Notes under the pieces: model-generated
The model's database searches: none
The model's input: the letters and a program-made list of their open reading frames with translations, nothing else
Told to the model about the DNA's origin: nothing
Assembly: GCA_002840735.1 (NCBI GenBank)
Contig: PHBY01000011.1
Location: forward strand, 58,009-122,008
Length of the DNA stretch: 64,000 bases
From: Chloroflexi bacterium HGW-Chloroflexi-2
GTDB lineage: Bacteria; Chloroflexota; Anaerolineae; Anaerolineales; Anaerolineaceae
Reading direction: 5' to 3'
Part shown: positions 45,721-53,128 of the stretch, piece by piece
How the letters are laid out: every line of letters starts with the position of its first letter
Position numbering within the stretch: position 1 is the stretch's first letter
Translations under genes and position numbers: made by a program

Positions 45721-45996
45721 ATGCAAAACACCACACCAACTGAATCTCAAGAATCCATCATCAAGAAATTAGAAAAACATCTCCCAACATCATCTCCATC
45801 ATATCCAAATTTCGTTTTGTTCTCATATGCAGCCCATTTATTGATCAAAGAAACAGAAAAATTGTTAGCTGAAAACCAAGAAGGTGATGCAGAGCTTGAG
45901 CTTGAAAAACTGAAATTGAATGTTCTCAGAACCCGCCAATGCCTGGATAAAGTGGTTCCAGAATTAACACAATTTCACTACTCTGAGCAGAAATAA
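45721..45996 (+). CDS. Small helical hypothetical protein
   Basis: A 91-residue protein; the ATG at 45721 follows GGAGG by 5 nt, four codons inside the open frame that begins at 45709. The C-terminal half (LLIKETEKLLAENQEGDAELELEKLKLN) is predicted to be helical, perhaps coiled-coil. It follows the nuclease-like gene by about 50 nt and may belong to the same unit. No family recognised. Confidence 0.6.
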   Translation: MQNTTPTESQESIIKKLEKHLPTSSPSYPNFVLFSYAAHLLIKETEKLLAENQEGDAELELEKLKLNVLRTRQCLDKVVPELTQFHYSEQK

Positions 45997-46129
45997 TTAT
46001 TTCTTTACTCACACTTACAAGAATATAAAAGATAAATTTTGATTTTTGGCCTTTATCTATTTAAATTCAATTAAGAAAATGCTATACTATATTAACTAAT
46101 ATAAATTTGTTAGTTTTATCGGGGAAACT

Positions 46130-46658
46130 ATGAATAAAAAATTTTTACCTTATAATATTTTTCTTTATTTTGTTGATTATTTTCGCTGTAATCTTTATTA
46201 TCCATAATCCAAAAGTAAGGAATCTTGCTTTTGAAACAATAGAACAAACAAATTCGCCCGGACCAATTCATCCTTATGACAGTAAGGATCCGGGATTTAC
46301 TATCATATCTTCACTAGATGAAATTGAATACATAAAGGATTTAGTTTCGGAATCAATATTTATCAGACTAAATAAATTAAATTTTGAAGAGAATTTTGTA
46401 ATTATTATCTTCCAAGGTAAAAAACCATCCTCTGGTTATAGTGTGAAAATAACCCAAGTTACAAGATCGGATACAATAATTAATGTATATGCACAATTTT
46501 TAGAACCAAAACCTAATGAGCCAAAAGCGGATGAAATTTCGTATCCATATCAAGTAATTCAAGTGATGAAAAAATCTGAGAATTGGGGACAAGAATTTAT
46601 ATTTAACCTAGTTGTTGATCAAAAAATTATTCTGACCATACCAAATTTTATTCCGTAA
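46130..46658 (+). pseudogene. PrcB-like domain protein gene with apparent N-terminal frameshift
   Basis: The frame from 46170 encodes a protein that ends in a PrcB-like domain: ENFVIIIFQGKKPSSGYSVKITQV, then YPYQVIQVMKK. PrcB domains are found in protease-complex subunits and other secreted proteins. It lacks a proper start. The ATG at 46130, with GGGGAAAC before it, opens a frame that stops after 25 codons. Removing one A from the six-A run at 46136-46141 joins them and yields a normal N-terminal membrane segment (MNKNFYLIIFFFILLIIFA). So this is one gene with a one-base insertion, either real or a sequencing error. Confidence 0.65.
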
Positions 46659-46681
46659 CAAAATAAATAAGGGGAAAAACT

Positions 46682-46783
46682 TTGCAAAAGAAAAACTTAC
46701 TTACTTCTATCTTAATATCGTTTCTTGTAATATTTGGCTCGTTTTCGCAGCCCAAACATTACCCCGGGAAGCTAAATAAATGA
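46682..46783 (+). CDS. Signal-peptide-like short open frame
   Basis: A TTG at 46682, preceded by AGGGGAAAA, opens a 33-codon frame (QKKNLLTSILISFLVIFGSF, then SQPKHYPGKLNK). It looks like a signal peptide with a short tail and may be the remnant of a truncated secreted protein gene. Its TGA overlaps the ATG of the next short frame. Confidence 0.35.
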   Translation: MQKKNLLTSILISFLVIFGSFSQPKHYPGKLNK

Positions 46784-46920
46784 TGATTGATCACTTTGAA
46801 AACAATACCCATTTGGATGAAGAAAGACTCTTATTTCTAATCAACCAAGCCAAAGCAAGCCTTGGAATCTCGTTGCAAGACCTGTGTCGATTTTTGCCGG
46901 AACTTGGTCAGGATAAATAA
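46780..46920 (+). CDS. Small hypothetical protein
   Basis: A 46-codon frame from ATG 46780 (MMIDHFENNTHLDEERLLFL to FLPELGQDK) has an amphipathic helical composition (ERLLFLINQAKASLGISLQDLC). It overlaps the previous frame by ATGA. No family recognised. The gap 46921-47063 that follows holds no gene. Confidence 0.35.
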   Translation: MMIDHFENNTHLDEERLLFLINQAKASLGISLQDLCRFLPELGQDK

Positions 46921-47063
46921 ATCGTTTGTTTCCAACTTAATTTGTCAAATATAATAATCATTATTATAGATTGTGGCGAAGAATATTTCATTAAGGGAAT
47001 GTAACAGAAGGTATTAACTCACCACATTGAAAAAAATTTTAAATTAATTGGGAGGGGTATTTT

Positions 47064-47828
47064 ATGGATGCTTATACTGCAAAGGTCTTGTTTATAGGAC
47101 TCATCGTGATACTGCCGATCGTTTGGGTATTATATATCTCGAAAAAAGGTCAAGTAACTTCTAATGCTAATGCGAATAAAATATTAGACAAATTAGAAGA
47201 AAGAAATTTCAAAAGTCATAAAGACTATTATTTCGGAATACCAGAAAGCAAATTTCGGTATATTTCTTTTGATCTCAATCGTAAAGAAATAGCAATTGCA
47301 GATGCACATAAAAACACATTAAAATTCATTAACTTTAATCAAATAATAGATTGTGAAATAATTGAAGATAATACAACAATTATGAAAGGTGGTGTTGGTA
47401 GCGCAATCATTGGTGGTATGTTAGCAGAAGGCGACGGAGCGATTGTTGGTGCCGGAACTCGAAGCACTTCTGGAATTGTTAAGAATCTTGCTTTAAGAAT
47501 TATAACGAAGGATATTTCAGATTCGATGGTAATGTTTACGGCTATTAACTTTGATATTAAACGTGATCATATAATTTACATAAATAATATGGAGTCTGCT
47601 CAAGGAGTATATTCGACGATAATTAGTATTATAAATTCAGGAAAAACAGAAAATCAAAGCAACTCCGTCGATACAGGAAAATTAAATAATGTGGTCCGTG
47701 TGGTGGGATCCAAGATTTCAGAAAGTTTATCAGACCAAATAAAGGAACTTGCAAAACTCAAAGATGAAGGATTAATAACAGAAGAAGAGTTTACGAAGAA
47801 GAAAAAGAGAATCCTAAATATAGATTAG
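47064..47828 (+). CDS. Membrane-anchored SHOCT-domain protein (copy 1)
   Basis: The 254-residue protein has one N-terminal membrane helix (VLFIGLIVILPIVWVLYI), a middle beta domain (FRYISFDLNRKEIAIADAH) with a Gly-rich segment (IMKGGVGSAIIGGMLAEGDG) that resembles glycine-zipper motifs, and a C-terminal SHOCT motif (LSDQIKELAKLKDEGLITEEEF). SHOCT is a short oligomerisation-type motif. GGAGGGG precedes the ATG. A close paralogue is encoded at 48774-49512. Confidence 0.75.
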   Translation: MDAYTAKVLFIGLIVILPIVWVLYISKKGQVTSNANANKILDKLEERNFKSHKDYYFGIPESKFRYISFDLNRKEIAIADAHKNTLKFINFNQIIDCEIIEDNTTIMKGGVGSAIIGGMLAEGDGAIVGAGTRSTSGIVKNLALRIITKDISDSMVMFTAINFDIKRDHIIYINNMESAQGVYSTIISIINSGKTENQSNSVDTGKLNNVVRVVGSKISESLSDQIKELAKLKDEGLITEEEFTKKKKRILNID

Positions 47829-47871
47829 AAAATTATCCAAATTAGTTTCAATGAACCTGAATGAAATGATG

Positions 47872-48573
47872 TTAATAATTATTCAATTGCTTTTTATAAT
47901 CTAATGCCTTTATTATTAGTTCATGCTTATATTGACGAGGAATACCTCCATAATCTGCTACGTCATTACATAAATCTAAAGCCATTTTAATTGTGTCTTT
48001 GTGGCTAGCAAAGGATCTGTATTTCTTTATAACTGTATCAAACAATGACAATACTATATCAATTCTTTGGGTATAAATAGACTTATCATAACCCCATGAT
48101 CTAAAATATTCAGCGTATTCTTGACAAGATAATCTGTAAAAGTTAACAGCAAGTTCAATTATTCGAAAAGCAATAATTTCATCATATTCATTTTTATTCC
48201 CCTCAGGTAAATATTTCTCCACGTTTCCAAATGCGTTTAATGCTTCGGATATCATCGGATTCAGTAATGTTGCATGAGATATTGCTGTTTCGCCTTTACC
48301 CAACCAAGCTTTTATATTAAGCGGGTCTAATTCTAATATTTGGCAATAGTAGTTATAACAAGTGAAATTATCATTGTTACCCAAATTTTCTATTAATTTG
48401 AAAAGATTGGAGATTTTATCATTATTCACATTTTCGATTTTAGGATTAACAGAAATATTCTGACCACAATATTGACATTGAACAATTCCAATAAAATTAT
48501 CAATTTGTAAATTTGCGCCACAAGTTGGACAAGAAACAGCAAATAAATTAGCATCGACTTGTGAGTTATTCAT
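47872..48573 (-). CDS. Zinc-ribbon and helical-repeat protein
   Basis: The 233-residue protein starts with a zinc ribbon, CPTCGANLQIDNFIGIVQCQYCG (CxxC...CxxC), followed by helical TPR-like repeats (YYCQILELDPLNIKAWLGKGETA). It is transcribed against the two SHOCT paralogues that flank it. No enzymatic motif is seen. A role as a small scaffold or partner protein is a guess. Confidence 0.7.
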   Translation of the reverse strand: MNNSQVDANLFAVSCPTCGANLQIDNFIGIVQCQYCGQNISVNPKIENVNNDKISNLFKLIENLGNNDNFTCYNYYCQILELDPLNIKAWLGKGETAISHATLLNPMISEALNAFGNVEKYLPEGNKNEYDEIIAFRIIELAVNFYRLSCQEYAEYFRSWGYDKSIYTQRIDIVLSLFDTVIKKYRSFASHKDTIKMALDLCNDVADYGGIPRQYKHELIIKALDYKKQLNNY

Positions 48574-48773
48574 TTTCTACCCCTTTCGATTTCCCACTTT
48601 TCAATAAGATTTTTTAAGGCAATTAAAAACTAAATTTGTGATATTCAACACATAGATTATATAATAATCACTAGTATTATTATGTTTAATCGTGCTTTTA
48701 ATTCAAATATTGTTTCAATTTTTAAATTATTTTATATAATTCATAAAAGATAAATACAAATGGGAGGTATTTT

Positions 48774-49512
48774 ATGGACATTTTTATTTTTATAATAATT
48801 TTAATTATAGTTTTCGTTATTAGCGGGGGTAGCTGTTGCTAATCAACAAAATACAAATAAAAGCAACTTACAAGACAAAATAAAACAAAATAATTTTATA
48901 ATAGATAAAGCTTTCGATATTATTTCACTAGGAATAAATAAGCAGGTTCTTTTTGATATTCGAGGTGAAAAAATAGCAGTTCTTGATGCTGATGCGAATA
49001 CTATTAATTACATAGATACTAATTCAATAATTGATTGTGAAATCTTGGAAGACAATACAACGATTATGAAAGGTGGTCTTGGTAGAGCAGTCGTAGGAGG
49101 GGTTCTCTCTGGTGGAATTGGAGCGATTGTTGGTGCAAGTACTCGAGGATCTTCTGATATCGTAAAATCACTTACTATCAGAATTATTACTAATAACAGT
49201 TTTGACTCATTGAGATTGATTCCACTGATTAAATCTAATACAAAACGTGATAGTTCAAATTATAAGAATTGTATGTCTGCTGCCCAGGGTATATATTCAT
49301 CAATTATTAGCATTCTAAATTCAGGTAAAACTGCTAATCAAAACAACTTAGTTGATTCTGATAAAACAGATGTAGAAAACAGTGTAGTCGGGATCAAAAA
49401 CTCTGAAAGTTTATCAGATCAAATAAGGGAACTAGCAAAACTCAAAGAAGAAGGATTAATATCAGAAGAAGAGTTTGCGAAGAAGAAAAAAGCAATCCTT
49501 AATATAGACTAG
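48774..49512 (+). pseudogene. Membrane-anchored SHOCT-domain protein (copy 2) with apparent frameshift
   Basis: The ATG at 48774, with GGGAGG upstream, opens a frame of 22 codons (IFIFIIILIIVFVISGG). The body of the protein continues in the next frame. Removing one G from the five-G run at 48824-48828 joins them and yields a product similar to copy 1 along its length: ILEDNTTIMKGGLGRAVVGG matches IIEDNTTIMKGGVGSAIIGG, and the SHOCT tail is nearly identical. The frameshift is in the N-terminal membrane helix, as in the PrcB-like gene. It may be a true mutation, a phase-variable tract or an assembly error. Confidence 0.65.
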
Positions 49513-49559
49513 ATAAATGCACAAACTTTTTTCTATGAACCGCTAAGAAATTTTCTTGT

Positions 49560-49840
49560 GGTCTTTTTATTCAATTTTTTCATACCCCCTCCACTCCCAC
49601 CTCTCCCACCTCACCCCCTCCCCAAACTCCGTCATCGCCAATCCCCCCAGCCAATCCATCCCCGGAACCCACTCCGCACCTGCCAGTGTCCGCAACTTTT
49701 CCCTGGAATCCATTCGCCACTCCGCATCCTCTTTCCGCCGCTACACCACCAGATTGTGCTGCGCATCCACCATGTCATCCAGCTTGCGACCATCTTCAGC
49801 CCCCACCTGCTGGTTACGCACACCGGTGGGTTTACAATGA
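49560..49840 (-). pseudogene. GC-rich gene remnant
   Basis: On the minus strand a frame reads RNQQVGAEDGRKLDDMVDAQ, then an in-frame TAG at about 49750, then WRMDSREKLRTLAGAEWVPG and on to a TAA near the end. The composition is much more GC-rich than the surroundings, and the region has no start codon with a ribosome-binding site. It may be the tail of a decayed gene. The parent family is not recognised. The rest of 49513-50086 is AT-rich with no gene. Confidence 0.35.
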
Positions 49841-50086
49841 AAGAATTAGTGAAGAATTTCCAAGGGAAAACCCCAACCAGTTTTTAGCAAAATTCAGCAA
49901 ACACAACAGAAAATATTGAATAAATCTGAGATTACGCCGGTTTTGTAATTTATAACTTATCGAATATCAAGTTTATTACCACTTTCGAATAGGGTCGATA
50001 ACGATGTTGTTACAGAGAGAATTTTTTTTGCTACATGTGATATTATTCTGAAATTGAGTGAAAAATTTTGTTGTTCAGGAAAAATT

Positions 50087-50350
50087 ATGCAGCCAGAAGA
50101 TCAAATTTTAGCGTTTCCATGCGCATTCTCCATCAAAGTGATTGGAGAAGATCGCGGTGATTATCAGCAGTTTGTGATTGATACAATGCATGCGTGTGGT
50201 GTCATTGAGTTTGGGAAGGTCTCCTCCAGGGTGAGCACTAAAAATAAATATTTGGCGGTCACTGTGCCTTTTACCGCCCAGAGCCGTGAGCAACTGGATG
50301 CCATTGCCTACGCCTTGAATCAGGATATCCGCACCTGCTATATTATTTAG
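50087..50350 (+). CDS. DUF493 (YbeD-like) family protein
   Basis: The 87-residue protein matches the ACT-like ferredoxin fold of DUF493: FPCAFSIKVIGEDRGDYQQFV, then SRVSTKNKYLAVTVPFTAQSREQLDAIAYAL. E. coli YbeD is of this family and has no certain role. The ATG at 50087 follows AGGAAAAATT; the open frame goes back to 50054. Confidence 0.8.
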   Translation: MQPEDQILAFPCAFSIKVIGEDRGDYQQFVIDTMHACGVIEFGKVSSRVSTKNKYLAVTVPFTAQSREQLDAIAYALNQDIRTCYII

Positions 50351-50357
50351 AGAAGTT

Positions 50358-50390
50358 CCAGCTTGGAAAACAAAAAAGCTGGCTGCTTTT
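50358..50390. terminator. Bidirectional terminator between DUF493 gene and tRNA-Leu
   Basis: CCAGCTT (50358-50364) and AAGCTGG (50376-50382) form a stem followed by CTGCTTTT for the plus strand. On the minus strand, TGGC-AAAAGCA-GCCA followed by GCTTTTTTG would end the tRNA transcript. Outer arms AGAAGTT/AACTTCT (50351-50357, 50394-50400) extend it. Confidence 0.65.
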
Positions 50391-50433
50391 GCCAACTTCT
50401 TTCAGGTGTGACGCCTATGATATAATCGCTGTG

Positions 50434-50515
<82 letters not shown>

Positions 50516-50572
50516 TCTTGGATAGTGCAGAGTATATCTAAAAAACTCGGAAGGGTCAAGGAAATCATTCAT

Positions 50573-51643
50573 ATGCGTTTAGGAATCATCGGGTTACCCC
50601 AAACTGGAAAAACCACCATTTTTAATGCTGTTACACGGGGAGATATCCCTACCGGAATATCAGCAGGACGCGTTCAGGTTAATACCGCTGTTGTGGATGT
50701 GCCGGACCCGCGGGTGGATAAACTTTCGGCTATGTTCAACCCCAAAAAGACCATCTATGCCAAGATCACTTATGTGGATATAGCGGGCCTGGATGGCAGT
50801 GCCGGGAAGAGTGGCATCTCGGGTAGCCTGCTCAATCAGCTCACCCAGATGGATGGCTTCATTCATGTGCTGCGCTGCTTTGAGGATGACAATGTGCCCC
50901 ATCAGGAAGGTTCGGTAGATCCGGTACGCGATCTGCACATGATGGACAGCGAATTCATCATCAATGACCTGATCTTTGTGGAACGCAAATTGGAACGCCT
51001 GGCGGACGAACGTCGCAAAGGAGCCGGGCGGGATAAAGCCAGCATTGATCGTGATATCCAGCTGTTTGAAAAAATGCAGACAGCTTTAAATGAAGAGATT
51101 CCGCTACGCGATATGGGCATGAGTGAGGATGAAATCGCCAGTCTTTCCGGTTTTGGTTTCTTAACCCTTAAACCCGTCATGCTGTTGTTGAATCTGGCGG
51201 AAGGAAAGACCGCGCCGAAAATGGATTATCCGCACCAGCACAGTCTGGTGGTTGATCTGCAGGGGAAGCTGGAAATGGACATGGCCAAACTACCCCCGGA
51301 AGATGCCGAAATGTTCATGGCAGAATATGGAATTACCGAGTTGAGCTTGAATCGCATGATCAAGTATTCGTATGATCTGCTGGGGCAGCACTCCTTCTTT
51401 ACCGTGGGTCCGGATGAGTGCCGCGCCTGGACCGTGCGGAATGGCGCGCTGGCACCCGAAGCTGCCGGGGTCATTCACACGGATTTACAGAAAGGGTTCA
51501 TCCGGGCAGAGGTCGTTGCCTATGATGATCTGATCGCTTTTGGTGGGATGAATGAAGTCAAAGCCAAAGGGAAACTACGCCTCGAAGGTAAAGAGTATGT
51601 CGTTAAAGATGGAGACATCCTGAATATTCGTTTCAATATCTAG
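50573..51643 (+). CDS. ychF: YchF-family (Obg-like) ATPase/GTPase
   Basis: The 356-residue protein has the P-loop GLPQTGKTTIFNAV at residues 7-20, the DIAGL switch (Walker B) motif, and a C-terminal TGS-like domain (SFFTVGPDECRAWTVRNGALAPEAAGVIHTDLQKGFIRAEV). YchF proteins bind ATP in preference to GTP and are linked to ribosome function and redox stress. The frame opens at 50486, within the tRNA, so the ATG at 50573 with AAGGA upstream is chosen. Confidence 0.92.
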   Translation: MRLGIIGLPQTGKTTIFNAVTRGDIPTGISAGRVQVNTAVVDVPDPRVDKLSAMFNPKKTIYAKITYVDIAGLDGSAGKSGISGSLLNQLTQMDGFIHVLRCFEDDNVPHQEGSVDPVRDLHMMDSEFIINDLIFVERKLERLADERRKGAGRDKASIDRDIQLFEKMQTALNEEIPLRDMGMSEDEIASLSGFGFLTLKPVMLLLNLAEGKTAPKMDYPHQHSLVVDLQGKLEMDMAKLPPEDAEMFMAEYGITELSLNRMIKYSYDLLGQHSFFTVGPDECRAWTVRNGALAPEAAGVIHTDLQKGFIRAEVVAYDDLIAFGGMNEVKAKGKLRLEGKEYVVKDGDILNIRFNI

Positions 51644-51675
51644 GGCAGTGAATTATCCCAACACAGAGGTGATCT

Positions 51676-52722
51676 GTGAGTAAATTAAAATTTGAAACCT
51701 TAAAGGCTGCCATTGAAGAACAACACAGACAAAATCCATTCTGTGGTGTGATTCATGTTTCACATCAGGATACCCCTATTTTTTCGCATGCCTATGGGTT
51801 AGCCAATCGCAGCGATCAAATCCCCAATCGTCTCAACACCCGCTTTGGGATTGCCTCCGGTGGCAAAATTTTTACCGCCACGGCGATTTGCCAATTGGTC
51901 GCAGCTGGGCTGCTATCCTTTGAACAACCTCTGGCAGCAATGATTCCGGATTTGCTACCAAAACTGGATCCACGTGTGACCATTGCGCATTTACTGACGC
52001 ATACCAGTGGCATTTCGGATTACTTTGATGAGGAAACCGAATCCGATTATGAAGCCTGCTGGCAACAGGTGCCGGTTTATCAGATGCGCTCAGCCATGGA
52101 TTTTATTGCCTTGATTCGGGATAAGGAGATGAAGTTCACGCCCGGGGAGCGCTTTGGGTACAACAATATGGGATTTGTTTTACTGGGATTGGTGATTGAG
52201 AAGGTCACAGGTATGCGTTTTCAGACATACATTGAAGAGAAGATCTTTGGACCTGCCTGGATGCGATCTTCGGGATATTTTTCCAGTGATATCCTGCCAG
52301 CGCATTGCGCGACAGGATATCTGATGGACTCGGATGGTGCCTGGCGTTCAAATATATTCTCCATTCCGGTGATCGGTCATGGAGATGGGGGTGTCTACAC
52401 CACAGCAGCTGATATGGGACGATTTTGGAAAGCTTTGTTTTCACGTACTTATTTTGATGCAGAGATGCTGGCGCGTATGACAACCAGGCATGTTCCAACC
52501 AGTCCTGAATCCTCCGGTCAGTATGGTTATGGTGTCTGGATTGATCAATATGCTGGTCTAACATGTTACTCGGTTGTCGGAGAGGATCCGGGTGTCGAAT
52601 TTTATTCTGGATATTACCCGGATGAAAATCTGCAAATCACCCTGCTGGCGAATACAAACGATACGCTCTGGCCGATGCAAAAAGTAATCCGCAACGAAAT
52701 TATCGGTCTCGATCAGTTGTAA
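51676..52722 (+). CDS. Serine hydrolase of the beta-lactamase class C family
   Basis: The 348-residue protein has the penicillin-binding/beta-lactamase fold: the active-site SxxK is SGGK near residue 60 (FGIASGGKIFTA), the YxN motif is YNN near residue 158, and GHGDGGVYTTAADMGRFW matches the third motif region (HxG). It has no signal peptide, so it is probably a cytoplasmic esterase or peptidase rather than an antibiotic-resistance enzyme. GTG start with AGAGGTG upstream. Confidence 0.85.
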   Translation: MSKLKFETLKAAIEEQHRQNPFCGVIHVSHQDTPIFSHAYGLANRSDQIPNRLNTRFGIASGGKIFTATAICQLVAAGLLSFEQPLAAMIPDLLPKLDPRVTIAHLLTHTSGISDYFDEETESDYEACWQQVPVYQMRSAMDFIALIRDKEMKFTPGERFGYNNMGFVLLGLVIEKVTGMRFQTYIEEKIFGPAWMRSSGYFSSDILPAHCATGYLMDSDGAWRSNIFSIPVIGHGDGGVYTTAADMGRFWKALFSRTYFDAEMLARMTTRHVPTSPESSGQYGYGVWIDQYAGLTCYSVVGEDPGVEFYSGYYPDENLQITLLANTNDTLWPMQKVIRNEIIGLDQL

Positions 52723-52735
52723 TTGAAGGAACCAA

Positions 52736-53122
52736 TGACAAATCCTAAATACGAGATTGTTGATTACAAAGCATACTGGCCGCAGGAATTTGCACAAATT
52801 GCCAGACAACTGCGCGAAGGACTGGGTGACCTGGCATTACGCAATGTATTTTCACCCACCTGCTAATCAACGCCGCACCCACACCCACGTGCGGGTGCCT
52901 GGACGCGCTAACCAACGCTATCCTTTGCTGTTTCGTGATTACCTGCGCGCACACCCCCAAACCGCTGAAGCGTATGCACGCCTGAAACGTGTGCTGGCAG
53001 AGCATCTAGCTGATCCCTTTATGTACCCGGATGTCAAAGACCCGGCTGTGGATTTGATTTACCTGGCTGCTGAAAAATGGGCAGAGCAAACCAACTGGCA
53101 GCCCGGGGAATCAGATTATTGA
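52736..53122 (+). pseudogene. GrpB-family (UPF0157) nucleotidyltransferase-like gene, internally deleted
   Basis: From ATG 52736 the frame reads YEIVDYKAYWPQEFAQIARQ, the usual GrpB start, and stops at a TAA after 43 codons. Another frame continues with HTHVRVPGRANQRYPLLFRDYLRAHPQTAEAYARLKRVL, the GrpB C-terminal half. The intervening GSTAVPGLxxKPxxD segment, which is the conserved core, is missing. So an internal deletion with a frame change near 52840 has destroyed the gene. Confidence 0.7.
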
Positions 53123-53128
53123 GATGAT

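Noticed and set aside
49556..49919. Three plus-strand open frames rich in Pro and His.
   Set aside because: They reflect the GC-rich remnant read in the wrong direction; the minus strand gives a more protein-like sequence, though also broken.
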